DNA of 64,000 nucleotides from Acidimicrobiaceae bacterium (GTDB lineage: Bacteria; Actinomycetota; Acidimicrobiia; Acidimicrobiales; Ilumatobacteraceae). The translations under genes were made by a program, and so were the position numbers. This document shows positions 1 to 11,138 of the stretch, piece after piece. The notes beneath the pieces were generated by a model that made no database searches, was not told the origin of the DNA, and worked only from the letters and a program-made list of their open reading frames with translations. How positions within the stretch are numbered: position 1 is the first letter of the stretch; every line of letters begins with the position of its first letter. The DNA lies in the NCBI GenBank assembly GCA_016722025.1, contig JADKGZ010000001.1:124001-188000 (forward strand). Direction: 5' to 3'.

Positions 1-420
1 CTCGCGCCAGTATGCAGCAGCCCAGCGGCTGGGAGCGAAGTGCCCTTTGAGGTGCACAGTGATCACGGCGTCCCACTCGTCTTCGGTCATGTTGACGAGC
101 ACACGGTCGCGCAGGATGCCGGCGTTGTTGACCAGGATGTCGAGGTCGCCGAACGTCTCTACGGCCTGGTTGACGAGGCGCTGCGCACCTTCCCAGTCGG
201 CCACGTTGTCGCCGTTGACCACTGCTTCGCCACCCAGCGCCCGCACTTCCTCCACCACCTGCTGCGCCGGGGTGAGATCGGCTCCGCTGCCATCGTTGGC
301 GCCACCGAGGTCGTTGACGACCACCTTCGCACCTTCCGATGCGAAGTACAGCGCGTGCTCGCGGCCGATGCCGCGACCGGCGCCGGTGATGATGGCAACG
401 CGTCCGTCGAGAGAACCCAT
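1..420 (-). CDS. SDR family oxidoreductase (partial, C-terminus off window)
   Basis: A short-chain dehydrogenase/reductase cut by the left window edge, with the first 140 residues visible. The N-terminus has the Rossmann nucleotide motif TGAGRGIG (residues 12-19), then NDLGG, and the structural NNAG motif near residue 99, followed by the R(D)RVLVNMTEDEWD helix typical of hydroxyacyl-CoA/FabG-type and multifunctional beta-oxidation SDRs. The insert GANDGSGADLTPAQ after strand beta2 also fits the 17beta-HSD4/hydroxyacyl-CoA dehydrogenase branch. The catalytic YxxxK lies outside the window. The start is well supported: an AGGAGGT Shine-Dalgarno lies 7 bases upstream of ATG. Family assignment is firm; the substrate is inferred only. 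Confidence 0.9.
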   Translation of the reverse strand, partial: MGSLDGRVAIITGAGRGIGREHALYFASEGAKVVVNDLGGANDGSGADLTPAQQVVEEVRALGGEAVVNGDNVADWEGAQRLVNQAVETFGDLDILVNNAGILRDRVLVNMTEDEWDAVITVHLKGHFAPSRWAAAYWRE

Positions 421-427
421 GACGTGA

Positions 428-434
428 ACCTCCT
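428..434 (-). promoter_or_regulatory. Strong Shine-Dalgarno of the SDR gene
   Basis: Read on the minus strand this is AGGAGGT, a near-perfect anti-16S match, with a 7-base spacer to the ATG at 420. It fixes the start of the partial SDR gene. Confidence 0.75.
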
Positions 435-543
435 GATGTGGAATGGCCGAGCTGCCGAACGATAGTGACGCGGAGCCTCCGGCAGAGAACCGGTCGACCC
501 CTCAGCGTGTTGTCAGGCGCACCTCGGCGCAGCGAGCAGGGGC

Positions 544-3006
544 TCAACCACCGGGAACGACGGTCACCACCGGCGCCGGGGTGGGGGCGAACGTGAGGTC
601 GACCTTGGTACCGCGCAGGAACTGCTGTGCGTCGACGACCGGCGCTGCATTGACGGTGGCCGACTGGAACGCCTGAGTGGTGTCGCCGACCACGCTGCCG
701 ATGACGAAGCCGGCCCCCTGCAGTGCGGCCACGATGGTGTTGTAGTCGAGCCCGGCGAGCGCTGGCATCACGATGACGTCCTGCCCCTTGGACACCGCGA
801 CGGAGACCTGGGCGCCCCGCTCGACGGCGCTGCCGGCAGGGATGTCCTGGCGGATGACGGTGCCCGCAGGGACATTGACATCGAACTCGTCGGGCACGCG
901 GAAGATGACCAGGCCGAGGTCTTGCAGCACCTTGGTCGCATCCTCGAAGGTGAGCCCGGCCAGCGCGGGCACCGAACGCGGGGCCGGCCCGGCGGAGAGC
1001 ACCACCTGCACCGTCGTGCCCTTGGTGACGGTGGCGCCGACACCGAGCGTGGGTGCTGCCGGTACCGACCACGACAGCACGACACCCGGTACCACGACTT
1101 CGTCGAACTGCGGTTCGGCCTCGATGAGCACCAGACCGAGCTCGCCGACCTGAGCGGTGGCGTCGGCGAGCGTGAGGCCGACCAGCTCTGGCAGCGCCCG
1201 CGGTGCAGGGCCGGTGCTGACCACGAGCGTGATCTTCGAGCCGTTCTCGAGCGTGGTGCCCGCCGCCGGCTCGGAGCGGATGACCACGCCGGGTTCCACC
1301 GTCTCGCTGGCTTCCTCGATGATGGTGGCCTCGAACGGGCCCAGCTGGTTCAGTGCGGCGCCCTGCCGCAACCCTGCCAGCTCGGGAACGACGCTGGTCT
1401 CGGGCCGCGTGTTGTACCAGGCCAGCACACCGCCGCCGACCGCCATCACCACGAGCAGCGCCAGGAACCAACGCCGTGAGCCGCCGACCGCCGGCGCATG
1501 CTCGGGGAACTCGTCGGCGGGATCGAACACGTCGTCGACGCCGGGCTCGGCGGGCACGACGGGCGGCGGAACGACCGGCGGAACGACCGGCGCGGGTGCG
1601 GAGGTGGCCGGCGACTCGACGGGCGCGGATGCGGCCGGCGGTGCGACCAACAGCGGCGGCAGGGCCATCACCGGGGCGACCAGAGGGGCCGGCGCCGGCA
1701 ACGACGACTGCGCCTCGGCCAACTCGGCCGCGGCAGCCACCGGCTCGGCGACCACGACCGGGGCGACCGCGGCCGCGGCAACCACCGGCTCGACCGGCAC
1801 TGGGTCGGCCGACGCCGGCTCGGCCAGCTTCGGCTCGGCGGGCTGGTGCACCGTCGGCGCAACCAGCAGCGGCAGGGCTGTCGGCTCGACCGGCTCGACC
1901 ACGACCGGCTCGACCACGACCGGCTCGACCGGGTCGACCACGACCGGGTCGACCACGACCGGCTCGACGACGGCGGGCTCGACCATGGCGGGCTCGACCA
2001 CGACCGGCTCGACCACGGCTGGCTCTGGCGGGGGCGGCTGCTGCGCAACCGGGTCGGCAAGAGGCACCATCGGGCGGGCGAGCGGCCCGGTGGGCTCCTC
2101 GACCGGTTCCGACCCGCTGCCGTCGGGGCCGAACAGCGAGCCGGCCAGGATGGGCAGCGGTGCCGGCCGCGGCATCTTCTCGGCCGACTGCACCAACGCC
2201 CGACCGAACTCGGCGGCGGTGTAACGGTCGTGAGCGTCGGGTCGCCCGGCGCGCTCGAAGACCGCCGCCAGCTGGCCGAAGTCGGCAGACACCGGCATCA
2301 GCCGATCGACCCGGTTGGCCAACGTCGCCACCGTCGACTCACCCTCGAACGGCACCACCCCGGTGACGGCCTCGAGCAGCGAGAGGCACAGCGAGTACAC
2401 GTCGCTCTTGGGCAGCACCGGTTGCCCTTGCGCTTCCTCGGGCGAGCTGTACTTGGCGCGGTCCATGCTGCGCACGGTGACATCGTCGACTGCATCGTGC
2501 AGCACCTGGGCGAGCCCGGCATCCACCAGCCGCAATCGACGATCGTCGCCGAAGACGAGCGTGGAAGGCCGCACGTCGGTGTGGACGAGGCCTCCCCGGT
2601 GCAATGCGTCGAGCGCCTTGCAGGCATCGAGGCCCACGACCAACGACTGCGACGGCGACAACAGACGACCGCGATCCAGCAGGTCGCGCAGGCTGCCACC
2701 CAGCAGGCGCTCGGTGGCCACGTACAACACGGTGCGATCGTTCCACTGGGCGCGCCCCCAGTCGTACAGCTCCGCGATGTTGGGGTGATGCAGCGCCGCG
2801 GCGACGGGCATCGTCGAATCGAACTGTCGCTGCAGCTCGGGCAGGTCGCTGAGATCCGGATGCACCAGCTTGAGCACCACCGCGCGCTGCAGCTGCTCGT
2901 CGAAGGACTCGAAGACCGCCGCCTCCAGGCTGCTGCCCAGGCGCGCACCGAGGCGGTAGCGCCCCGCGATCATTCGCGCCGAACTGTGCGAGTCGTTGAC
3001 CACCAT
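544..3006 (-). CDS. PknB-like PASTA receptor kinase with degenerate catalytic motifs
   Basis: Predicted membrane Ser/Thr protein kinase of the PASTA receptor type, which in actinobacteria senses muropeptides/lipid II and controls growth and division. About 820 residues: kinase domain (roughly 12-290), a long Pro/Val/Glu-rich linker (to about 500), one TM helix near 512-530 (WFLALLVVMAVGGG), and four extracellular PASTA repeats to the C-terminus. The kinase core is unusual. The glycine loop is lost (LGSSLEAAV). The ATP lysine is kept (VVLKLV, K46). The HRDxKPxN loop reads HTDVRPST (Asp144 kept, Lys to Arg, Mg-binding Asn to Thr) and DFG reads DAG. It may be a pseudokinase or weak kinase. The ATG at 3006 overlaps the opposite-strand ATG at 3005; an alternative start is ATG 2973 (MIAGRYRLG). 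Confidence 0.85.
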   Translation of the reverse strand: MVVNDSHSSARMIAGRYRLGARLGSSLEAAVFESFDEQLQRAVVLKLVHPDLSDLPELQRQFDSTMPVAAALHHPNIAELYDWGRAQWNDRTVLYVATERLLGGSLRDLLDRGRLLSPSQSLVVGLDACKALDALHRGGLVHTDVRPSTLVFGDDRRLRLVDAGLAQVLHDAVDDVTVRSMDRAKYSSPEEAQGQPVLPKSDVYSLCLSLLEAVTGVVPFEGESTVATLANRVDRLMPVSADFGQLAAVFERAGRPDAHDRYTAAEFGRALVQSAEKMPRPAPLPILAGSLFGPDGSGSEPVEEPTGPLARPMVPLADPVAQQPPPPEPAVVEPVVVEPAMVEPAVVEPVVVDPVVVDPVEPVVVEPVVVEPVEPTALPLLVAPTVHQPAEPKLAEPASADPVPVEPVVAAAAVAPVVVAEPVAAAAELAEAQSSLPAPAPLVAPVMALPPLLVAPPAASAPVESPATSAPAPVVPPVVPPPVVPAEPGVDDVFDPADEFPEHAPAVGGSRRWFLALLVVMAVGGGVLAWYNTRPETSVVPELAGLRQGAALNQLGPFEATIIEEASETVEPGVVIRSEPAAGTTLENGSKITLVVSTGPAPRALPELVGLTLADATAQVGELGLVLIEAEPQFDEVVVPGVVLSWSVPAAPTLGVGATVTKGTTVQVVLSAGPAPRSVPALAGLTFEDATKVLQDLGLVIFRVPDEFDVNVPAGTVIRQDIPAGSAVERGAQVSVAVSKGQDVIVMPALAGLDYNTIVAALQGAGFVIGSVVGDTTQAFQSATVNAAPVVDAQQFLRGTKVDLTFAPTPAPVVTVVPGG
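1881..2030. repeat. 15-bp-type tandem repeats in the kinase linker
   Basis: Degenerate tandem units of about 15 bp (ggctcgaccacgacc and variants) encode repeated Val-Glu-Pro-Val-Val / Val-Asp-Pro segments on the minus strand. They form the extended juxtamembrane linker of the PASTA protein. Repeat number may vary between strains. Confidence 0.7.
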
Positions 3007-3085
3007 GGCGACCCCAGAACCTAGCTGCGCCCGGCCGCGACCACAGCGCGAGGGTGCGAATTCCGCATCGGCAAGCGAGACTGGC

Positions 3086-3571
3086 GTGGTGCGCATCCAG
3101 TTCCGGCGTCCGCAGCTCCCCTTGCTCGCGGCCAGCCTCGTCATTGCCATCTGCCTGGTCGCCATCGGGGTCGGGGTCTCCGTGGCCGTCACCGGTACCG
3201 GCCGCGAGGGCCTGCCCGACGCGATCGAACAGATCGATCCCACACGCTCCGCATCCCAGGTGCCGTCGCAAACGCAGGTCTTCGTCGACCTGCAGGTGGG
3301 CTTCACCGGTGTGCTCATCATCGACGGCCTGGAGCTGGAGACGATCAACTTGGATGAAGTGCGCGGCAACGCCAAGCCCGGGCAGGAGATCACGCTGCCG
3401 CCCACCACCATCTTCGAGCCGGGCAACGCGACGCTCACGTTCGATCCTTCGCCCGAGTCCACGATCAGCGAGTTCAGCCAAGGCGAGCACATCGTCAAGG
3501 TCATCTACTGGAAGCTCATCGAGGGCCGCGGCCGGGCCCGCTCGTACACGTGGAGCTTCACCGTCTTCTGA
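3086..3571 (+). CDS. Membrane-anchored protein of unknown function
   Basis: I do not recognise a named family. About 161 residues: a short basic N-terminus (VVRIQFRRPQLP), one hydrophobic signal-anchor segment (LLAASLVIAICLVAIGVGVSVAV) and a soluble, beta-rich extracytoplasmic part of about 120 residues. An ATG exists at 3005, but the codons between 3005 and 3086 lack the strong GC third-position bias seen downstream, so GTG 3086 (or GTG 3089) is the better start. The gene is divergent from the PASTA kinase, with about 80 bases between the starts, so the two may share a promoter region and an envelope role. The role is inference. Confidence 0.7.
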   Translation: MVRIQFRRPQLPLLAASLVIAICLVAIGVGVSVAVTGTGREGLPDAIEQIDPTRSASQVPSQTQVFVDLQVGFTGVLIIDGLELETINLDEVRGNAKPGQEITLPPTTIFEPGNATLTFDPSPESTISEFSQGEHIVKVIYWKLIEGRGRARSYTWSFTVF

Positions 3572-3620
3572 CCTGCGCCACGACCCGGCGAGCGCCAAGT
3601 GGCGTGGTAGCCTGCGCCAC

Positions 3621-4010
3621 ATGGCATCTCCAGCCACAGCCTTCGGCTCCATCACCGAAACCGACGTCCGGCGCGGTGTGCCCGTCACGTCGGTCGCCGC
3701 CGCCGCAGCGGCGCTGCAGCTGCCGGTCGCCGAGGTGCTCGAGTGGCTCAGCATCTCTCCGCGCACGTGGGTACGCCGCAAGCAGCAGGGCGTGCTCGAC
3801 GTGCTGGAAGGCGACCGCGTGGCACGGTTGCATCGGCTCGTTCGCCGGGCGCAGGCCATTCTGGGGGGCGTTGCCGAAGGGCGAACGTGGCTCACCACGC
3901 CGCAACATGCGCTGCACCGGCGCACTCCGCTGGCGGTGGCGGCCACCGAGGTCGGCGCCGACGCCGTCTTCCAGTTGCTCGGCCGCATCGAGCACGGCGT
4001 GTTCAGCTGA
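3621..4010 (+). CDS. Xre/MbcA/ParS-type antitoxin of a RES-Xre module
   Basis: A 129-residue antitoxin. The N-terminal half is a helix-turn-helix-like segment (ITETDVRRG.. LPVAEVLEWLSISPRTWVRRK). The C-terminal half matches the DUF2384 toxin-binding region of MbcA/ParS/Xre antitoxins: a ..WLTTPQHALHRRTPLAVAAT block and the terminal ..VFQLLGRIEHGVFS. Such proteins bind and block a RES-family toxin and autorepress the operon. The RES gene follows after 3 bases, in the usual antitoxin-first order, so translation is probably coupled. Identification rests on motif recognition plus the partner gene. Confidence 0.88.
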   Translation: MASPATAFGSITETDVRRGVPVTSVAAAAAALQLPVAEVLEWLSISPRTWVRRKQQGVLDVLEGDRVARLHRLVRRAQAILGGVAEGRTWLTTPQHALHRRTPLAVAATEVGADAVFQLLGRIEHGVFS

Positions 4011-4013
4011 ACG

Positions 4014-6577
<2,564 letters not shown>

Positions 6578-6598
6578 TCAGCGACGGTGAAGCGGCTG

Positions 6599-7205
6599 CT
6601 ACTTGCGGCGCTTGGCGAGCGTGGTGATGCCACCCGCCAACGCGATTGCCGAGCCGACGAGGATGATCCACAGGCCCGGCCCTCGCGACGCCTCCACCCC
6701 GAACGCGTCGGCGAGGTCGATCACGTCGCCGACGTCGCCGATGTCGGCAAGTGCGGCGAGCAGTGCGAAGGACGCGAAGACGACCGCGAGAATGGCCACC
6801 GCCAGGATCTTCTTCGCCATCAGCTGCGCAACGCCGAAGCCGAGTGCAACGACGCCCAGGAACACGAACACCGGCCCGTCCTTGGTGTCACCTTCGTCGC
6901 CGGAGAAGCCGGTGAACTTCTGCCCGTCGATGGTGAACCAGTTCAAGAAGGAACCCAGGATGAGCAGCACGCCACCCACCACCAGCAGCGCCGAGCCGAC
7001 AGTGACGGCAGGGCGCGGGGGCTTCTGCCCCGGCATCGCACTCATCGGCGCGTACCCAGGGATCAGTGCCGTAGCCGGGCTGCACGTAGCCCGGTTGTGC
7101 GTAACCGGCGGGCGGGGGCGGGGCGCCGGGCACACCGAACGGGGCCTGCGGCGGGCTCGCGGGTGGGGCCGGTGGGAAGCCGGCGGGCTGGTCGAAGTCG
7201 CTCAT
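6599..7205 (-). CDS. Pro-rich four-TM membrane protein, paralogue A (frameshifted)
   Basis: Unknown function. The N-terminus from ATG 7205 is cytoplasmic and Pro/Gly/Tyr-rich (MSDFDQPAGFPPAPP.. GYAQPGYVQPGYG). Four hydrophobic segments follow, beginning after PGQKPPRPAV, with short loops; the first loop carries FTIDGQKFTGFSGDEGD, and the protein ends ..TTLAKRRK. The frame changes near 7055, between PGYGTDP and GYAPMSAMPG, so one base is wrong or missing. The downstream-strand neighbour (7259-7888) is a clear paralogue with the same architecture and ending, so this is a tandem duplication. About 202 residues. Confidence 0.75.
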
Positions 7206-7258
7206 CCGGGCGAGCATAGATGGCCTGCGCCACCCCGGCTGACACCACTGCGCCCGCG

Positions 7259-7888
7259 CTATCGGCGGCGCTTGGCCAGGGTGGCGATGGCGCCACCGAG
7301 CCCCACCAGCGACCCCATCGCCAACACCGGCACACCCAAGCCCCACGACGACTCTGCGTCGAGGAGGTCGGCGAACTGCACGACGTCGGCGACGTCGCCC
7401 ATCTCCGCCAAGGTGCCGATGACCGCGAACGATGCGCACACCACCGCCAGGATCGCCACCGCCAGCACCTTGCGAGCAGCGAGCTGAGCGATCCCGAAGC
7501 CGATGAGCAGCGCCGCCAGGAAGGCCATCGCCGGCCCCCCGTTCGACCCACCGTCGAGGCTGATCGGCTCGTCGGCGAAGCCGTTGAAGCGCTGCCCCGC
7601 GACGGTGACCCACGGCAGCAGCGACCCGATGACCAGCCCGACGCCACCGGCGATGAGCAGCATCGAACCGCCCTTCACCGCCGGTCGTGGCGGCTTCGCG
7701 GATGGCCCACCGCGCACGAGCGGATAGCCGGCGACGGAGTAGCCGGTGCCGATGGAGCCGGTGCCCGACGCTGCCTGGAACGGCGGCGCCGGCGGCAGCC
7801 CGAACGGGTTGACCGGCGCGGCCGGCGGCGTCGGGTGCCCGGGCGCCGGCGGCAGCGGCGCGTACGGCGGTTGCTCGAAGTCGCTCAT
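7259..7888 (-). CDS. Pro-rich four-TM membrane protein, paralogue B
   Basis: Unknown function, 209 residues, intact. It shares start (MSDFEQPP), architecture and end (..ATLAKRRR) with the adjacent paralogue. The N-terminal 70 residues are Pro/Gly-rich; then KPPRPAVKGG leads into four TM segments, with an extracytoplasmic loop ..PWVTVAGQRFNGFADEPISLDG between TM1 and TM2. The shared core KxLAVAILAVV.ASFA..G.LA..GDV.DV between TM3 and TM4 is the best family signature. Pro-rich cytoplasmic tails of this type are common in actinobacterial envelope proteins; no specific role can be assigned. Confidence 0.8.
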   Translation of the reverse strand: MSDFEQPPYAPLPPAPGHPTPPAAPVNPFGLPPAPPFQAASGTGSIGTGYSVAGYPLVRGGPSAKPPRPAVKGGSMLLIAGGVGLVIGSLLPWVTVAGQRFNGFADEPISLDGGSNGGPAMAFLAALLIGFGIAQLAARKVLAVAILAVVCASFAVIGTLAEMGDVADVVQFADLLDAESSWGLGVPVLAMGSLVGLGGAIATLAKRRR

Positions 7889-7940
7889 CGCGAGGCAGCC
7901 TACGACGGCCTTTCGGGCTGCCGCGGATCGCGAGGACGGC

Positions 7941-8946
7941 TCAGGCGCCGAGCACCCACCGCGATGCCGTGGCCTGGTCGCGCACTCGGCGACCGACATC
8001 GGCCGCGAAGCGATGCACTCGTTCAGCAACCGCCGGCGTGTGCGATGCGAGGCCGCACTCCGGAGTGACGATGGCCTGCTGGCGCAACAGCACGGGGTCG
8101 ACGCCGCGCTGCACGAGCTCGCACCACAGTGCGCACAGTTGCCGCCACGGGCGCTCGGCCGAGGTGAGGATGGGCCCGGTGGTGGGCACCACGCCCCACG
8201 CGATACCCGCCCTGCTCCATGAAGCGCATCAGGTAGCCCGCTGACTCCGCGATCTCCGGCCGCACCGGCAGTGAGAGGATGCGAGGCCCCGCGGCCAACT
8301 GCGAGGGGATGTCGGTGAGCCCGCAGACGTGCAGCCCAGACACGGCGGAGCCCTCCACCATTGCAAGGGCACCCGACACCAGGTCGATCGCCGTGTCGGG
8401 CGCGATGGGAAACCCGGGCTGCATCAGGTCGACCAGCGCTGGCTCTTCGATGAACACCAACTGCTGGCTCTGCGGCAGTGCCAGCGAGACTGCGTCGAGC
8501 AAGTGCTGCAAGCGTGCGCGAACGCACCGCACCGCCGACTCGAAGGCCTCGCTCATCGGCACCCCGGCGCGCATGAGCGCCAGACCGAAGCTGACCGGCC
8601 CCACGAACTGCCACTTCACCGGACCGACGAACTGCTGCTCGTGCGCAAGCTCCAGGAACGTGCGGAACCCGAGGAAGGCATCGTGATCGAGATCGGTGAC
8701 GATGGGCGCGAGCGGGTCGACCAGTGTGGCATCGACGGCGATGCTGCCGTACTGGCCGACGGTGATGCCCTGCATGCCCACCATGGCCTGGGCCATCGAA
8801 CCCTCGGCGGGCGAACGGCGCGGCAGCGTGGGAATGGCCGGCAGCTCCATGTTGCGCAGCACGAACGTGGCGGCGTCGACGGCATCACGATGAGGAAGCC
8901 CGCCGATGCCGGTGGCAATGCCGCTGGAGAGTTGCGTTCGGTGCAC
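7941..8946 (-). CDS. MetE-like cobalamin-independent methionine synthase family protein (frameshifted)
   Basis: About 335 residues, resembling the C-terminal catalytic barrel of MetE (UROD/MetE-like superfamily), not the full two-domain enzyme. N-terminal ..ATGIGGLPHRDAVDAATFVL is typical of the short actinobacterial 'methionine synthase II' proteins. Zinc ligands are visible as HVC (LHVCGLTDIP) and the late Cys in VTPECGLASHT. The frame breaks near 8200, between EQGGY and WGVVPTTGPI. Start chosen as GTG 8946, preceded on the minus strand by an AAAGGAA ribosome site. It may transfer a methyl group from a folate or other donor; the donor cannot be read from sequence. Confidence 0.8.
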
Positions 8947-9000
8947 CGGTTGGGTTCCTTTCTCTTGGCGTTGCCGAGTCGTGCAGAAGGTCGAGCTGGA

Positions 9001-9033
9001 GTCGTGCTGGAGTCGTGCTGGGGTCGTGCGGGA
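9001..9033. repeat. Three 11-bp tandem repeats upstream of the MetE-like gene
   Basis: Units gtcgtgctgga / gtcgtgctggg / gtcgtgcggga stand head to tail, with weaker related copies on both sides (from about 8979 to 9045). They lie in the roughly 236-base gene-free region between the MetE-like gene and the divergent membrane-protein gene, where promoters of both should be. I see no other element there. Confidence 0.6.
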
Positions 9034-9182
9034 AGTTCGTGCAGTCGATGGAGCCATCTCGTGTGTCACATCGTCCCACTAGGGTCGATGCTGCTTCGAA
9101 GCGTGGCGATCGATTGCAGATACGTTGGCCTGATGTGCCGCCGTTCGACAAATCAGTTGCGCCGACCGTGAGGGCTGCCGCC

Positions 9183-10055
9183 ATGCCCCTCGGCGCGTTT
9201 CTCTGGATGCTGCGCGTACTATCGGTCCTCCTCGCCACGGCGATGGCAGTGGCAATCGGCGGTGCAACCGATGGTCGCTCGGCCGCGGCCGGTCCGCTCG
9301 CCACCGCCGCCTGGGGGCTGGTGGTGGCAGCGCTCGCCATCGCGTTGGTGGTGCCCAGCCCGCTCGGGCTCACGGTGCTGCGGCTACTGCTGCCGGCCAC
9401 GGTGCCGGCGGCCGTGATCGCACTGTCGGCGGGCGCAGCGGCAACGGGGGGGGTCGCCGCTGCCGCGCTCGCAGCGTTGGCCACCGTGGTCGCCTTCTCC
9501 GCCGAGACGGCTGAAGCCCTCGTGCAAGGCTCGGCGTACGGCAGCGAGCAACGCCTGCCGCTGCGCGTACCGGCCGCGATGATGCTGCCGATGGCACTCA
9601 CCTGGACGCTCTGGTGCGCGGCGACGCTGGGGGCGCTGGTGCTGCTGTGCGCCGGCCGATGGGCACCCGGCGCGCCGGTTGCCTTCGTCGCAGGCGCGTC
9701 GGGCTGGCTGCTCGCTCGCCGCTTCCACACCTTCTCCCGGCGCTGGCTGGTGGTGGTACCCGCCGGCGTGGTGGTGCACGACCATGTCGTGCTCGCCGAG
9801 ACGCTGATGATGCAACGTACCAACATCGCCGTCGCCCGCCTCGCGCCGGCACAGACGGAGGCCGCCGATCTCACCGGCCCCGCCGCCGGCCATGTGGTGG
9901 AGATCGTGCTCCGCGAAATGGCACTGGCGGTGCTCGCACCCAACGCGGCCGAACCAAAGGGGAAGGCGCTGCACATCCAGTCGCTGCTGGTCGCTCCGTC
10001 GCGACCCGGCCGTGCGCTGCAACGCCTGTCGGCGGCACGCGTTCCCGTTGGCTGA
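9183..10055 (+). CDS. Polytopic membrane protein, unknown function
   Basis: 290 residues. The N-terminal 180 residues hold about six hydrophobic segments (first FLWMLRVLSVLLATAMAVAIGG). A C-terminal cytoplasmic domain of about 110 residues follows (RRFHTFSRRWLVVVPAGVVVHDHVVLAETLMM..). Upstream in-frame starts exist (ATG 9048), but codons before 9183 lack GC-rich third positions, so ATG 9183 is preferred. It is convergent with mnmA. The hydrophobic domain plus a 'VVVPAGVVVHDHVVL' PH-like strand pattern suggests a membrane-anchored sensing or scaffolding protein, but this is a guess. Confidence 0.7.
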   Translation: MPLGAFLWMLRVLSVLLATAMAVAIGGATDGRSAAAGPLATAAWGLVVAALAIALVVPSPLGLTVLRLLLPATVPAAVIALSAGAAATGGVAAAALAALATVVAFSAETAEALVQGSAYGSEQRLPLRVPAAMMLPMALTWTLWCAATLGALVLLCAGRWAPGAPVAFVAGASGWLLARRFHTFSRRWLVVVPAGVVVHDHVVLAETLMMQRTNIAVARLAPAQTEAADLTGPAAGHVVEIVLREMALAVLAPNAAEPKGKALHIQSLLVAPSRPGRALQRLSAARVPVG

Positions 10056-10094
10056 CGACGCTCTCGCCGCCAGCCCGGCCGTGCCGGCAATGCC

Positions 10095-11138
10095 TCAGCC
10101 GGCGATGCCGCCACCGAGCACGTAGGTGTCGGTGGGGTCGTACAGCACCACGCTCTGGCCGGGTGACACGCGTCGCTGCGGCTGTTGCCACCGCAGCTGC
10201 ACGGTGTCGCCCACGCAGCTGGCAGTTGCCGGCGCCGTGGCGCCGTGGGCGCTGCTCTGCACCAGCACCTCGCCGGCGACGGGCTGGTGCGCCCATGACA
10301 ACTGATGCACGACCAGCGAGTCGCACAGCAGCAGCGCTTCCTCGCCCACCGTCACCGTGGCCGAGGCGTGGTCGATGTCGACGACGTAGCGCTTGGGGCC
10401 ACCGCCCGGCAGGCCGATGCCGCGCCGCTGACCCAGGGTGACCATCTCCAGCGCGTCGATGGCGCCCAGCTGGCTGCCGTCGACGGCGTCGACCACCGTT
10501 GCCGAGCGAAACGGGATGCGGCTGCCGAGAAACGCGGTGCGCCCGCCGTCGTGCGTGATGAAGCACACGTCCTGGCTGTCGGGCTTGGCCGCGGTGCGCA
10601 AACCCAGTTCGGTGGCACGCCGGCGAACCTCGGCCTTGGCGAGGTGCCCGATGGGGAACAGCGTGCGGGCCAGCTCACGCTGCGGCAGCATGTGCACCAC
10701 GTAGCTCTGGTCCTTGGCCATGTCGGCACCGCGGGCGACGAAGCGGACGCCGCCGTGCTGGACGATGCGAGCATGATGCCCGGTGGCCACCGCGTCGAAG
10801 CCGAGCAGGTCGGCACGTTCGCTGAGCCGGTGGAACTTGAGGTGACGATTGCACTCGATGCACGGGTTGGGCGTCAGCCCCTGCTGGTGTGCGGCGACGT
10901 ACGGCCCCACCACGTGCTCGTCGAAGTCGTCGGTGAAGTTGAACACCAGGTGGTCGATGCCCAGTTGCTGTGCGACACGGCGGGCATCGTCGACATCGGC
11001 CACCGAGCAGCAGCCGGTGTCGCTGCTGCCACCCCAGAGACGCATCGTGATGCCCACGACCTCGTGCCCGTCGCCCAGCAGTTCGGCGGCAGCCACCGAG
11101 GAATCGACCCCGCCGCTGAGAGCCATCAGCACCTTCAT
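10095..11138 (-). CDS. mnmA: tRNA-specific 2-thiouridylase MnmA
   Basis: Catalyses 2-thiolation of U34 in tRNA for Lys, Glu and Gln, using sulfur relayed from a cysteine desulfurase. 347 residues, the usual family length. The N-terminal PP-loop ATP pyrophosphatase motif is SGGVDSSV (residues 8-15). The first catalytic Cys is in NPCIECN and the second in DSQDVCFI. The central domain includes LGQRRGIGLPGGG and the C-terminal beta barrel ends ..SVVLYDPTDTYVLGGGIA. Its ATG overlaps the stop of the upstream cysteine desulfurase gene (ATGA), so the sulfur donor and the thiolase are translationally coupled. Confidence 0.97.
   Translation of the reverse strand: MKVLMALSGGVDSSVAAAELLGDGHEVVGITMRLWGGSSDTGCCSVADVDDARRVAQQLGIDHLVFNFTDDFDEHVVGPYVAAHQQGLTPNPCIECNRHLKFHRLSERADLLGFDAVATGHHARIVQHGGVRFVARGADMAKDQSYVVHMLPQRELARTLFPIGHLAKAEVRRRATELGLRTAAKPDSQDVCFITHDGGRTAFLGSRIPFRSATVVDAVDGSQLGAIDALEMVTLGQRRGIGLPGGGPKRYVVDIDHASATVTVGEEALLLCDSLVVHQLSWAHQPVAGEVLVQSSAHGATAPATASCVGDTVQLRWQQPQRRVSPGQSVVLYDPTDTYVLGGGIAG

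Noticed and set aside
3007..3504. N-terminal extension of the kinase frame to 3504
   Set aside because: It is antisense to a plus-strand gene with better codon bias, and kinase similarity begins only at MIAGRYRLG.
9015..9182. Upstream start of the membrane protein gene at 9015 or 9048
   Set aside because: Third codon positions are balanced in that stretch, and it overlaps the repeat-bearing leader.
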